From an uncultured Phycisphaerales bacterium (GTDB taxonomy: Bacteria > Planctomycetota > Phycisphaerae > Sedimentisphaerales > Anaerobacaceae), in contig CALEZT010000172.1 in assembly GCA_937927975.1 (NCBI GenBank), positions 19,204 to 83,203 on the forward strand: 64,000 bases of DNA, given 5' to 3'. The notes under the pieces are model-generated. The model had not been told where the DNA came from, searched no databases, and saw only the letters and a list, made by a program, of their open reading frames with translations. Below are positions 50,116 to 60,053 of this stretch, piece after piece; positions within the stretch are counted from its first letter, which is position 1, and every line of letters begins with the position of its first letter. The translations under genes were made by a program, and so were the position numbers.

Positions 50116-52098
50116 TTGTCCGAACTGGTTGCACACGCACAGGCGGGCGCCAACGATTTCTCCCGTCGGCTGCGGATTCTCGCGGTTGTCCTGGCGTCCA
50201 TCGCTGCGGTGGGGGCCCCGGTCGTACTATCCCTTCTGCTGTATACGCCCGACGGCGTGAGCACGAATGGACTGATCACCCACATCCTGCTCCCGACAGC
50301 CGACGCGCTGATCATGCTGTTGATCGTGATGGTGACGCGACGTACCGGCGCAGCGGGCAAGGTGGAGCTCACGTGGTTTCGCAGGGGGCCGCTCGATATT
50401 GTCGCGATCTTTGTGCTGCCTGTGGCGACCATCCTGTTCATGCTGCTCACGGCGTGGTTGACGGCCAGGCTGATGGCGCGGTTCCAGATCTCGCAGCCTC
50501 TGAACACCATGTTCACTCCCGAAGGCCGGAGCGCTGCGTTCTTCCTTACGCTGGCGGTCCGCGTCACGATTTTGACGCCTTTGATGGAGGAGGTCTTCTG
50601 GCGGGGATTCGTCCAACGCGCGCTCGAACGGGTCATGGGGTCGCTGCCGGCGGTGGTGGGACAGGCGGTGTTCTTTGCCTCGGCTCATCTGCCGCCGTTT
50701 GGCGGGTTCGGTCCTGCGCTGGCTCTGGGCCTGGTCGCAGGCGTCTGGCGATGGCGGTGCAGGACCCTTGCCCCGATCATTCTGGCCCACGTGATTCTCG
50801 CGGGCTTGTACTGTCTGGGCAACGGTCCCCACTGGCAGGATTACGCGAAGGTGAAAGTCTCGACCGACTCGGTTGCCCGGATGACGCAGGCGGCCCGGCC
50901 GACCGAGTACGATCCGAACTCCGACGCTCGCGAAGATTACGAGCGGGCCTTCCAGTCGGTGGTCAAGATGCCCGAGTGGCTGGGCGCCTACCGCAGGGGA
51001 TTCCCCGTCGACTGGCCTGAAGACGCCTTTGCCGGCTTTCGCAGGTGGGTGGACGCCAATCAGGAGGCATTGGAGCACATGGCCCGAGGCGCGCAGAAGC
51101 GGGACTATTGGCCTCGGTACGCCGGCAATAGTGCGATGCTCGCCGGCATGTTTCAGTCCGAAGGGGCCAGGGATCTGGCCTTCGTGCTCGACACTCGCGT
51201 CAAGCTGCGAGCCTTCGACGGCGATGACGACCTGTTGCTGGCCGACGTAGCGACTCTCTATCGTTTCGCAGGCCATCTGGGGGGCGTCAAAGTCCTGTCC
51301 CACCAGCTTCTCGGCATCGCGATTCGCACCCTGCTGATCGGCACGGTTCGCGGGGTCCTGGCCTTCGAACCTCTGGAAGCCTCGACTCTGGCCACCCTCC
51401 AGCGGCAACTCGAACGGCTTGGCGACACGAACCCCAACACGCTCGATTTCACTATCGAACGGCTGGTGTGGCAGGACGGCATTCAGCGGATGTTCACCGA
51501 CGAAGGGGACGGTCGCGGTCGCATTCCCCGCTTGGCCGTGACGCAGTGGGAGGGTCTGCCGGAGACCTTGAGGGCGTTGTTCGATCCGATGACGCCCGCT
51601 CAGAATCTGGATTTCCAGACCCTGGACCGCAAGCAGACCGCTCGTTGTGGAGAGGAGTTCCTGGACCGCATCGGATTGGCCGCCGCTCGCACGCCCTGGG
51701 AATTCCACAACGAGCCCAACGGCATCAAGACCGTGCTGGACCACATCATGCGGCAGAACATATACGTCGGGCTTCTGGGCAATGCCTGTCTGGGAGTCGC
51801 CCACATGCCCTGGCGGGCGAAGGCGGATCTCGACGCGCTCGTCGCCACGATCGCAACGATCCGCTACAAAACCGAGTACGACGAGTATCCCGAATCACTC
51901 GCCCAACTCGTTGAAACCGGCTTCTTGACTCGAACACCGCGAGACCCCTATTCGAGCGACCTGTTGATCTACAGACGCGACGGGGGCGGTTTTCTGCTCT
52001 ACAGTTGCGGCGTGGATCTCGACGACGACGGAGGCGTCCCCAGTCGGTGGGGCGACGGTCCCGATGGCGGCGACCAGGTCTTCTGGCCCGTTCGATAG
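50116..52098 (+). CDS. CPBP-family intramembrane protease with large C-terminal extension
   Basis: The chosen TTG start (GGAG seven bases upstream) gives 660 residues; a TTG at 50095 would add seven. Residues 15-240 form the CPBP (CAAX/bacteriocin-processing) metalloprotease domain: EEVFWRGFVQR, then FFASAHLPPFGG and HVILAGLY supply the catalytic Glu and His residues. The remaining 420 residues are not in the usual family. Their last 80 residues (IATIRYKTEYDEYPESLAQLVETGF..GFLLYSCGVDLDDDGG) match the C-terminal GspG/pseudopilin-like module seen in other planctomycete proteins. The topology suggests the extension lies outside the membrane. The function is unknown. Confidence 0.82.
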   Translation: MSELVAHAQAGANDFSRRLRILAVVLASIAAVGAPVVLSLLLYTPDGVSTNGLITHILLPTADALIMLLIVMVTRRTGAAGKVELTWFRRGPLDIVAIFVLPVATILFMLLTAWLTARLMARFQISQPLNTMFTPEGRSAAFFLTLAVRVTILTPLMEEVFWRGFVQRALERVMGSLPAVVGQAVFFASAHLPPFGGFGPALALGLVAGVWRWRCRTLAPIILAHVILAGLYCLGNGPHWQDYAKVKVSTDSVARMTQAARPTEYDPNSDAREDYERAFQSVVKMPEWLGAYRRGFPVDWPEDAFAGFRRWVDANQEALEHMARGAQKRDYWPRYAGNSAMLAGMFQSEGARDLAFVLDTRVKLRAFDGDDDLLLADVATLYRFAGHLGGVKVLSHQLLGIAIRTLLIGTVRGVLAFEPLEASTLATLQRQLERLGDTNPNTLDFTIERLVWQDGIQRMFTDEGDGRGRIPRLAVTQWEGLPETLRALFDPMTPAQNLDFQTLDRKQTARCGEEFLDRIGLAAARTPWEFHNEPNGIKTVLDHIMRQNIYVGLLGNACLGVAHMPWRAKADLDALVATIATIRYKTEYDEYPESLAQLVETGFLTRTPRDPYSSDLLIYRRDGGGFLLYSCGVDLDDDGGVPSRWGDGPDGGDQVFWPVR

Positions 52099-52188
52099 AC
52101 GTTCGGCCGGAGGCTGGCTCGCATCCGCAGCTTGACCGCGGGACGGATCGGGCGTAAACTGAAAATGGTTTCGCCGAAAGGTCCCGGG

Positions 52189-53085
52189 ATGCCCCTGTGG
52201 AACAACATAGCGGAATTGATGGACTACTACATCCCCCCACTGCCCACCGTCTACTGGTTCGACGTCATCCGCCTGTGCAATCTCAAGTGCGTCATGTGCC
52301 CGCAGTCGCAGGGGCTCAAGCCTTTGCAGGATAGGATGTCGATCGAGGTATTCTGCGGCGCGATTGACGATATTTGCGGAAGCCGGCCCTTGATCAAACT
52401 GTACCTCTCGGGCGAGCCGCTGCTCCACCAGGACCTGTTCGAGATGATCGAATACGCCGACGGCAGGGGGTGTCGGACCATGCTGCACACGAACGCGACG
52501 GTCCTGACGAAGGAAATGGCCGAGCGGATCCTGTCGTCCTCGCTGGATTTTCTGTGCTTCTCCTTTGACGGCTGCTCGCCGGAGGTCTATGAGAAGCTCC
52601 GGCCGCCTTCGCAATTCGGGTACGTCAAGTCGAATATCCTACAGTATCTGTCCCTGCGGCGGCAGCGGGGCGGCGAGGGGCCCCGCACGTCGATCGAGAT
52701 CATTCGCATGGGCGAAACCGCCGACAAGATCGACGCTTTCGTGGGGGAATGGCGCGGCATGGACGTAGACGAAGTGCATGTTGCCCAGTTCACGACCTGG
52801 CACGGCTTGGTGAACGACCGCCGCGTGGAGAAGCCCGTGCGATCACCCGCATACAAGCCCTGCGCCGCGCCGTTCTCCCACGGGTGCATCCTGGCCGATG
52901 GGACCGTGGTCCCGTGTTGCCTCGACGTGAACGGGCGCATGCCCATGGGCAACGTCGCCGACGGTGGTTTTCGCGAGATCTGGTCGGGCAACGAGTTTCG
53001 GCAACTGAGGCTCCGGATGCTCACCGGCGCCCTGGAACCGGGCGGCCTCTGCGACCGCTGCGACAACACCTCTCGGGAAATCTGA
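52189..53085 (+). CDS. Radical SAM protein with SPASM-like C-terminus
   Basis: From ATG 52189 the protein has 298 residues, with AAAGG seven bases upstream; ATG 52165 is possible without a ribosome site. The radical SAM cluster is C30-N-L-K-C34-V-M-C37, followed by LYLSGEPLLHQDLFEMIEYA and FLCFSFDGCSPEVYEKLRP, the usual SAM-binding and substrate blocks. C-terminal Cys in CAAPFSHGC, PCC and CDRCDN suggest an auxiliary SPASM-type cluster. Such enzymes modify peptides or small molecules. No peptide precursor gene is seen next to it, so the substrate is unknown. Confidence 0.88.
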   Translation: MPLWNNIAELMDYYIPPLPTVYWFDVIRLCNLKCVMCPQSQGLKPLQDRMSIEVFCGAIDDICGSRPLIKLYLSGEPLLHQDLFEMIEYADGRGCRTMLHTNATVLTKEMAERILSSSLDFLCFSFDGCSPEVYEKLRPPSQFGYVKSNILQYLSLRRQRGGEGPRTSIEIIRMGETADKIDAFVGEWRGMDVDEVHVAQFTTWHGLVNDRRVEKPVRSPAYKPCAAPFSHGCILADGTVVPCCLDVNGRMPMGNVADGGFREIWSGNEFRQLRLRMLTGALEPGGLCDRCDNTSREI

Positions 53086-53139
53086 GGAGATTCTCTTCGC
53101 GGTGAGGGAGGCGAGGCACTCTTGCTCCTTTGCCAGCGC

Positions 53140-53175
53140 AAAAAGAACCGCCGCCCGACGGGCATCGGGCGGCGG
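53140..53175 (-). terminator. Rho-independent terminator of the cyclophilin genes
   Basis: An 11-bp perfect stem (CCGCCGCCCGA with TCGGGCGGCGG, loop CGGGCA) is followed on the minus strand by TTCTTTTTG. It lies about 50 nt after the last cyclophilin stop. Confidence 0.85.
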
Positions 53176-53223
53176 AGTTGACTCTGCGTTTGTCCTCGCA
53201 TCGAATACGGACAGAGAATGCGT

Positions 53224-53904
<681 letters not shown>

Positions 53905-53915
53905 GGGACCCGATG

Positions 53916-54830
53916 TCAGCCTTTGGTTTTCTCTTCGATCCTGGCCTTGAGGATCTTGAGCTCTTCCTTGGGTGTGCCCTGCGGGGCGGTGCCCGCTGCT
54001 TCGAGCTTCTTCACGGTGTCCTGGCCTTCGACGACCTCGCCGAAGATGGTGTGCTTGCCGTCCAGCCAGGGGGTGGGCTTGAACGTGATGAAGAACTGAC
54101 TGCCGTCGGTGTTCGGGCCGGCATTGGCCATGCTCAACAGGTAGGGACGGTCATGCTTGACGGTCGGGCTGAACTCCCCGGCGTATTGATAGCCTGGGCC
54201 GTGCCGGCCGTCACCGACCGGGTCGCCGCCCTGAGCCATGAAGTCCGGGATCACGCGATGAAAGATCGTTCCGTCGTAGAAGCCCTTTTCCGTCAGGAAC
54301 ATCGTGCTGGTGACGTGCATGGGAGCCACCTCGGGCATCAGCTTGATCTTGATGCTGCCCTTGTTCGTCTCCAGGACCCAGAAGTAGTCCTTGTTCGCGT
54401 CGAACTGCCGCAGCTCGGGTTTCGTCAGCTTCAGCTTCCATTCATTGTCTTTGCCGAGTTTCGCCATGGCCTCTTCCTCTTGCTTGGCCCGTTGTTTGGC
54501 GATCTCTTCCTGTTTCTGTTTGGCTTTGGCCTCGCGCTCCTGTTCCCACGGGCCCATGATCTTTTCCTGATCTTCCGCGCTGAACGGCGACGGCTTGCCG
54601 CTCAAGGCCTCCTGGAGGCCCTTGATGAACAAGGGCATGCTCACCTGGACGTCCTGGGCCCTCAACATGCCGGCGATCTGGCTGGCGATCCGTGTGCCGA
54701 GAATGTAGCTGACCTTGTCTGCGTCCGTCTTGAAATCATTGGGATCCGCGGCCCGCGCCGTTCCGGCGAGAATCGCCGCGGTGAAAGCGCCGAGAATCAA
54801 CAACATGCGTAGCTGCCTGCCAGCGGTCAT
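53916..54830 (-). CDS. Cyclophilin-type PPIase with FKBP-N-like helical domain
   Basis: A 304-residue exported PPIase. After the signal ([18 protein letters not shown]) residues 35-115 ([33 protein letters not shown]) resemble the dimerisation domain usually found before FKBP domains. A Lys/Glu/Gln-rich coiled linker ([19 protein letters not shown]) leads to a cyclophilin domain with [15 protein letters not shown] and DGSQFFIT. An FKBP-N-like domain on a cyclophilin is an unusual combination. GGAGG with eight-base spacing supports ATG 54830. It precedes the lipoprotein paralogue by 11 nt, so both are on one transcript. Confidence 0.9.
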   Translation of the reverse strand: MTAGRQLRMLLILGAFTAAILAGTARAADPNDFKTDADKVSYILGTRIASQIAGMLRAQDVQVSMPLFIKGLQEALSGKPSPFSAEDQEKIMGPWEQEREAKAKQKQEEIAKQRAKQEEEAMAKLGKDNEWKLKLTKPELRQFDANKDYFWVLETNKGSIKIKLMPEVAPMHVTSTMFLTEKGFYDGTIFHRVIPDFMAQGGDPVGDGRHGPGYQYAGEFSPTVKHDRPYLLSMANAGPNTDGSQFFITFKPTPWLDGKHTIFGEVVEGQDTVKKLEAAGTAPQGTPKEELKILKARIEEKTKG

Positions 54831-54861
54831 GATCGAAACCTCCAAAGAATCCAATCTGCTG

Positions 54862-54877
54862 TTTGTCGCACGACAAA
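54862..54877. promoter_or_regulatory. Dyad TTTGTCG-CA-CGACAAA upstream of the cyclophilin operon
   Basis: Perfect seven-base arms around two bases, 32-47 nt upstream of the ATG. A similar dyad occurs at 57724-57739. Confidence 0.4.
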
Positions 54878-55020
54878 AACTCCAGCTTAGCCATCTTCCG
54901 CGTCTGCGTCAATCTTCTCGTCAATCAGAGAAAGGACTGACGCACAGGACAAATCCGGATCTGATTGCCCAAGCCGCTGCAAAGAGTTCCGATGGAGTTG
55001 TCGTGAATCGAGCCTCGTGC

Positions 55021-55809
55021 CTACGTCCGAGCGTTTTCGACCGCGTCCAGCCAGGTCTGGCCCATCAGGTACGCGCCGGCCATCGTGGGGTGGACGCCGT
55101 CGCCGGCCCAGTGGGCGGGCGGAGCCTTCTTGACCGCCTCGTCGAAGGCCGACTGGAACGGCACGAACACCGCGCCGAACTCGGTCGCCAGCTTTTTCGC
55201 CGCCGCCCGGTAGCCGTCGAAGTCCGGGAACCACTTCTCGTTCACCGCTCCCGTGCGGAGCACGAATGGCTCGCAGACGATCAGCTTCACGCCAGGCAGT
55301 TCCTTCTTCGTCCGCGCCAGGAGCGCGCGGTAGTCGTTCTCGTAGATCTCGATCGTGCCGTTGTACTGGCCGTTGAGCTTGTGCCAGATGTCGTTGACGC
55401 CGATCAGGATGCTGACGAGGTTGGGCTTGAGCGCGATGCAGTCTTTGTCCCAGCGTTCGGCGAGCTGAAAGACCTTGTGCCCGCTGATGCCGCGGTTGTA
55501 GATCTTCAGGCCGGCGTCGGCACGTTCGGCCAGCAGGTGCGACGCGATCATGAAGGCGTATCCGCCGCCCAGGGGTCGTGGCTCGTTGGCGTTGCCTTCC
55601 CGTCCGCGGTCCCGGCCGGCGTCGGTGATCGAATCGCCCTGGAACAGAATCGTGTCGCCGGGGGCGATGAGTCCGCCGGAGGCCTTCCCGGCGAACGGCC
55701 GCTTGGCTGATTGGGAGCAGCCCGAGAGCGCAAGAGCTGAGATTGCGGCCGCTTGGCCCAGGAGAGAACGCCGAGAGGTCCGCACTTGCGTTGCAGACGT
55801 GTTCGTCAT
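55021..55809 (-). CDS. Tat-exported SGNH/GDSL hydrolase
   Basis: A 262-residue esterase-fold enzyme. TSRRSLLGQAAAISALALSGC contains a twin-arginine motif and a possible lipobox. The catalytic blocks are ILFQGDSITDAGRDRG (Ser), GGYAFMIASHL, ILIGVNDIWHKLNG (Asn/Gly oxyanion) and GDGVHPTMAGAYLMG (Asp-His). Such enzymes remove acetyl or acyl groups from polysaccharides. The start is uncertain by five codons; ATG 55809 follows AAGGGA. It probably acts in the periplasm on sugar polymers. Confidence 0.9.
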   Translation of the reverse strand: MTNTSATQVRTSRRSLLGQAAAISALALSGCSQSAKRPFAGKASGGLIAPGDTILFQGDSITDAGRDRGREGNANEPRPLGGGYAFMIASHLLAERADAGLKIYNRGISGHKVFQLAERWDKDCIALKPNLVSILIGVNDIWHKLNGQYNGTIEIYENDYRALLARTKKELPGVKLIVCEPFVLRTGAVNEKWFPDFDGYRAAAKKLATEFGAVFVPFQSAFDEAVKKAPPAHWAGDGVHPTMAGAYLMGQTWLDAVENART

Positions 55810-56236
55810 GTCACTTCCCTTCAACCGAATTGTTGTGTATTCTTCTACCGGGGCAGCAGTCCCCGCGGTCTGGATCGCACCATGGTATCGGCGTTTCCTT
55901 CGGTGTGCCAGCGGAATCGTCCCTGCTCGCGGATGGGGTGTCTGTGCAGATTTCCGACCATGCAGAGTCCTGGGAACGACACGCCCGAAACGGTCGTGCG
56001 AAGGAGGTTTCTCGCGTCATGCCGGCAGCATGATGGAGGCCGCCCACCACCGTACGAAATCTGGCCCCACACGCGGACGGGGGGATGATGGTTCTTGCGG
56101 TTCCCCGGCGCAGAGATCTCGCGCCAAACACGTCACCTGAATGCGACCCGCCCGCTATGCGCCTGTGACTATGGTTATGCACCCACGGTCGGGTCCTACT
56201 CGTGGTGACGCCGTGAGGCGTTATCTTCCTCTTCTC
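55810..56236. other. Gene-free region
   Basis: No credible gene, RNA or strong promoter is seen. Frames here lack ribosome sites and have shadow-like composition. It should contain the promoter of the hydrolase gene. Confidence 0.5.
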
Positions 56237-57460
56237 CTATTGAGAGGACGCGTTGGGATCAACGGGAGCCGCTCGACGTTCGGCGTGGGCGAAGATGCCG
56301 TACCCGCTGCCGTCCTGGTTGTTGCTTTCCCAGACCGCGATGAACGAGCCGTCGGCGGTCATCGCGACGTCCGCGTATCTTTGCTTGTCGAGCGTGTAGG
56401 TGTTGAGTCGCGTCTCCTCCCCCACGGGGGCGCCGTCAGGGGTGAATCGCCGGGCGTAGATGTCGACGCCTGCGTTGGGATCGCCTGTGTCGCATTCCCA
56501 GACGATGACGAATTCGTTCGAGTCGCCGATCGCGACCTGAGGCCATTGCTGGGCGCCGCTGCGAATCGCGTTGGCCATGAAGGGCTCGCCTCGCGCCACG
56601 CCGTTGGGGTCGTAGAGCCTTGCGTGGATGTCGTCGTCGGCCGCACGATTCGGGTCGCCGTCCCACGTGATGACGAACCAGCCTTGCGCGTTCATCGCGA
56701 CGGAGGGACGTGTCACGCTGGCGCTGCCTGTCGTGTTGACCGCGAAGGGGTCCGTTCGGGGCACTCCGTTGGGATCGAAGAGTCTGGCCATGATCGGGTG
56801 GCTGGATCGGTCCCGCATCCAGGTCACGACGAAGTTGCCCTGGGCGTCCATCGCGGCGTCCGGAGAGCGGCAGTCGTAGATGTCGGGGTCCACCAGAATC
56901 TCATCGCCCACCCCGGCGCCGTTGGGATCGAACCGCTGGGCGCACAGGAACGTCTGATCGCCGTACACGGTGGTTTCCCGACTCTCCCATGCGACGAGGA
57001 ACACGCCTTCGCCACCGGCTGCGACGCATGGATAGAGTTGTCGCCCGTTCGTTCGGAGGTTGACGAGCAGATCGCCGGTGATGGGAATCCGCTGCGGGTC
57101 GTACATTCGCATCAGGATGTCCTCCTCGGGCCCGGGACTCTGCCAGACGACCGCCAGATTCCCAAGACCATCGATCGCCACTGTCGTCTCGGTCTGATTG
57201 CCCTGATTGATGGCGTTTACCGGAAACTCGTCCCCGGTCGGGGCGCCGGCCGCGTCGAGTCGTCGGGCGAGGATGTCGTTGGATCGCCCGCCCGTCGAGT
57301 AGTAGCTGCTCCACACGACCACGGCGCCGCCGCGAGGGTCTGTGGCGATGGCGGCGCCGGTTTGGGCGCCGCTGGTTCGTACGTTGACCTGGGTTTCCGC
57401 GGTTGCCAGCGACGACAGAAGGACCGCGATGGCTGCGTAGGACGCAAGCAGTCTGGACAT
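56237..57460 (-). CDS. Secreted repeat protein, probable beta-propeller
   Basis: A 407-residue exported protein (signal LLASYAAIAVLLSSLATA). The mature part holds about seven repeats of roughly 50 residues ending in a V-V-x-W core: GGAVVVWSSYYS, LAVVWQSPG, FLVAWESRE, FVVTWMRD, FVITWDGD, FVIVWECD and FIAVWESN. Each block is preceded by a fixed phrase such as ILARRLDAAG or DIHARLYDPNG. This is the pattern of a beta-propeller whose function is unknown. AGGAGG with eight-base spacing selects ATG 57460 over 57466. Confidence 0.78.
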   Translation of the reverse strand: MSRLLASYAAIAVLLSSLATAETQVNVRTSGAQTGAAIATDPRGGAVVVWSSYYSTGGRSNDILARRLDAAGAPTGDEFPVNAINQGNQTETTVAIDGLGNLAVVWQSPGPEEDILMRMYDPQRIPITGDLLVNLRTNGRQLYPCVAAGGEGVFLVAWESRETTVYGDQTFLCAQRFDPNGAGVGDEILVDPDIYDCRSPDAAMDAQGNFVVTWMRDRSSHPIMARLFDPNGVPRTDPFAVNTTGSASVTRPSVAMNAQGWFVITWDGDPNRAADDDIHARLYDPNGVARGEPFMANAIRSGAQQWPQVAIGDSNEFVIVWECDTGDPNAGVDIYARRFTPDGAPVGEETRLNTYTLDKQRYADVAMTADGSFIAVWESNNQDGSGYGIFAHAERRAAPVDPNASSQ

Positions 57461-57847
57461 GATCATTCCCTCCTCTCGATTATTCGAACGGTCATGCGGC
57501 CTCCATCGAGCTGCGGGCATACACTCCCCGCCCGGCTCGTTCAAATCGTCTGTGAACGAGGGCCGCAACAAGACTCCTCCCAGGCTCGGGCGCACCTCAA
57601 GCCGGAGTGGAAAAATCCATTCTGCGGGTTAGTCCGTGGTGCCGATCTCGCTGTCGCATCAAAGCAGTGACTCGAAGCTGACTCTCTCACCCGTCAGCAC
57701 TATAACTATACACGATCTATGCGATTTGTCCAGACAAATGTTGAAAATTCTGCGAGGATGCGAGGAGGGCTGTGCAGATTTTCGGGCGCCGAGAACCCGC
57801 GTGGGCGGCACGCCCGAAACCGTTGCGCAAGGGACATCCTGTGCGCT
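57461..57847. other. Gene-free region with candidate promoter
   Basis: No gene seen. On the minus strand TGGACA and TATAGT, 16 nt apart near 57700-57735, could drive the propeller gene. The TGGACA overlaps a dyad listed separately. Confidence 0.45.
57724..57739. promoter_or_regulatory. Dyad ATTTGTC-CA-GACAAAT
   Basis: Perfect seven-base arms around CA. It overlaps a candidate -35 box and shares the TTTGTC/GACAAA arms with the dyad at 54862. Confidence 0.4.
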
Positions 57848-58057
57848 CTACCGATTCAGAACAGGGTTGATCCGATGAAGCGTGTGCTGTGCGATGGCCC
57901 GGCTGATCCAGCCGGTCAGGCCGCATTGGTAGGTGTATTCGTTCGGGTCGCGGAGTTCGTCGAGTTCGAAGGGACCGGCGGCCCCGATGATTCGGCCGAA
58001 GGTGTCGCTCTCAACTGCGTATACCTGTCCGTTTGCATGCTGCCAAAAGGTCTTCAT
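57848..58057 (-). CDS. Short conserved planctomycete-type protein
   Basis: A 69-residue soluble protein starting KTFWQHANGQVYAVESD, continuing IIGAAGPFELDELRDPNEY and ending HTLHRINP. Short proteins of this form occur, from memory, in planctomycete genomes with no known function. It has no membrane segment or signal. GAGG five bases before ATG 58057 selects this start; a longer frame upstream has no support. Confidence 0.65.
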   Translation of the reverse strand: MKTFWQHANGQVYAVESDTFGRIIGAAGPFELDELRDPNEYTYQCGLTGWISRAIAQHTLHRINPVLNR

Positions 58058-58483
58058 AAGCACCTCAGAGCAAAGTATACGATACGGCAGGGCTTCGCAG
58101 CAAACGTGCAAACGCGTGGTTTCAGAACCCGTCTCGGAGGTTGTGTCGGCGGTTCTTATCGGGATCAGGGGCCTTTCCACGGGATCTTGCGTTCCCCGGT
58201 CACGGCAGTACAATCATCAGGCACAACGACGGACAAAGTGGGTTTCTGAGCCGTCGATGCGCAGGGCACCCGAGGTTTCGAGGAGAGACTGTCGATGGAT
58301 GGGAGAGAAGGCCGAACGCTTCTGATCGTGGTGGCGATTCTCAGTTCGCCGGCGAGGAATCGCAATGGGCCGCAGGGGAAGAAACTGGATTCGCAGTGAT
58401 GCAGCGGATATCCTGTTCAGAGAATGTGATCGGATAGCGGTGTGAGCGGATTCAAGAGAACGGAATTGTAAGGAGGTGCAAGT
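58058..58483. other. Gene-free region
   Basis: No gene or strong regulatory signal found. It should hold the promoter of the FG-GAP gene; AAGGAGG lies just before that ATG. Confidence 0.45.
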
Positions 58484-59806
58484 ATGCGACGAATAGCGGT
58501 TCTTGTCATCGTGGGGCTGGCCGCCTCGGCTGTTGCGGCGGCCGTCAGCGATGAGCTGGCGGAGCCCGTTCGGATCGAGGCCGGCGGCAAGCCGATCGAC
58601 ACCGAGATCGGTCATGCGGCCCCGTTCGTCTGCGATTTCGACGGCGACGGGGTGCAGGATCTGCTCGTGGGCCAGTTCGGCAACGGGCAACTGTGGATCT
58701 TCCGAAACGAGGGGACGAACGCCCAGCCCAAGCTCGCGGCGGGCGTCAAGTTCAAGGAAGGGGGCAAAGACGGCACTGTGCCGTGTGGCTGATGCATCGG
58801 ATTCGGTCCACATGTTGTGGACCTCAACGGCGACGGTCACATGGACCTTCTCTCCGGCTCCTGGCCGGGCGAGTTGTTCTTCTTCCAGGGCGGGCCGGGA
58901 CGGACGTTCGCGGCCCCGGAAATGCTCAAGGACAAGACGGGCGAGATCATCAACATCGGCGGCGGGATTCAGGAACGTCCCGGCGAAGGCATTCTCATTC
59001 GAGGCAGTGTCGAATGGGAGAACACCGACGGAGGGACTTTCGTCACCTATCACGGCAAGCGAATGGAGAGCACGCCGGAGAAGCCCATCTCCAGCACAGG
59101 AACCGCATCCACGGTTCGCGCCGTCGATTGGGACGGCGACGGCGATTTCGACCTGATCGTCGGCAACACCGATGGAGACGTCTATCTGATTCCCAATGAA
59201 GGGACCGCGACCGCGTATGCCTTCGGGAAAGAGACGAAACTCCAGGCCGGCGGCCGGCCGGTGCATGTGGGCGCGCGCGCCGGGCCGTACGTCGCGGACT
59301 GGGATGGCGACGGCGATCTCGATCTGCTTGTGGGCGAAGAGAACGGCAGCGTGACGCTCTTTCGCAACACAGGCTCGGCGAAGGCGCCGGAACTGGCCGC
59401 AGGCGTGCAGCTTGTGCCGCCGGGCCGGGTGGAGTACGGCCCGCAGGCTCCGAAGCAGCCGCAGCGGGGCAATCGCGCGAAGATCTGCGTCGCTGACTGG
59501 AACGGCGACGGCCGGCCCGATCTGCTCGTCGGCGACTACGGCACGCTCAAGCCCGATCGTCCCGATCCGACCCCTGAGGAACAGGCGCGGTACGATCAGA
59601 TCCAGAAGGAACTGGAACCGCTGGAGACACGTTTCAGCGAACTGATCCAGAAGCTCCGGACCGCCGACCGACCGAAGACGAAAGAGGAGCAGAACAAGCT
59701 GTACGAGGATCTGAACGAGATCAGCAGGAAGATGTCTCCTCTTCGTTCGCAACTTCCGCGGGAGTATGAGCCCCACGGCTGGGTGTGGCTGTTCCTCCGC
59801 AAATAG
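58484..59806 (+). CDS. Secreted FG-GAP/VCBS repeat protein with in-frame TGA (possible selenoprotein)
   Basis: Read through a TGA at codon 103, the gene encodes 440 residues in one uninterrupted frame. A signal peptide (IAVLVIVGLAASAVAAA) is followed by FG-GAP repeats with calcium loops: DFDGDGVQDLLVGQF, DLNGDGHMDLLSGSW, DWDGDGDFDLIVGN, DWDGDGDLDLLVGE and DWNGDGRPDLLVGD. The C-terminal 80 residues form a charged coiled coil. The TGA lies in VPCG-TGA-CIGFGP, and I recall homologues having Cys-Cys there, so Sec in place of Cys is plausible. Both sides of the TGA are in the same frame and a hairpin follows at SECIS distance, which argues against a simple frameshift pseudogene. A nonsense mutation cannot be excluded. 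AAGGAGG precedes the ATG. Confidence 0.7.
58790..58823 (+). promoter_or_regulatory. In-frame TGA and candidate bacterial SECIS hairpin
   Basis: TGA (58790-58792) is followed after 12 nt by GGTCCACA-TGT-TGTGGACC (58805-58823), a perfect 8-bp stem with a 3-nt loop. Its distance from the UGA fits the bacterial SECIS rule, in which the upper stem starts roughly 11 nt after the UGA. The loop contains G and U. Confidence 0.6.
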
Positions 59807-60053
59807 GGGAGTGCGAGCTGCCCTATGGTCGATGGTCTCATCATCGAACCGATGGTCGAAGACCTGCTGCTGTGGCGGTGTCTGTACTGCGGCCCGCAAG
59901 CCCTATTGACGACGTCGCGACAATCGGCACAATAGAGGCTGTGTCGTGTTCGCCGGACTGACGCTCTTCGGAGGGGCGTCGGACGAGCTTGGTTTCGGGA
60001 TCGATTGCCGACGGCTGCGGCCGCGGATTGTCGTAGGAATGGAGGTTTCGTCA

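Noticed and set aside
58484-59806. Frameshift pseudogene interpretation of the FG-GAP gene
   Set aside because: The parts before and after the TGA are in the same frame and the protein sense continues across the stop, so there is no frameshift. A nonsense mutation remains possible and is stated as the main alternative to selenocysteine.
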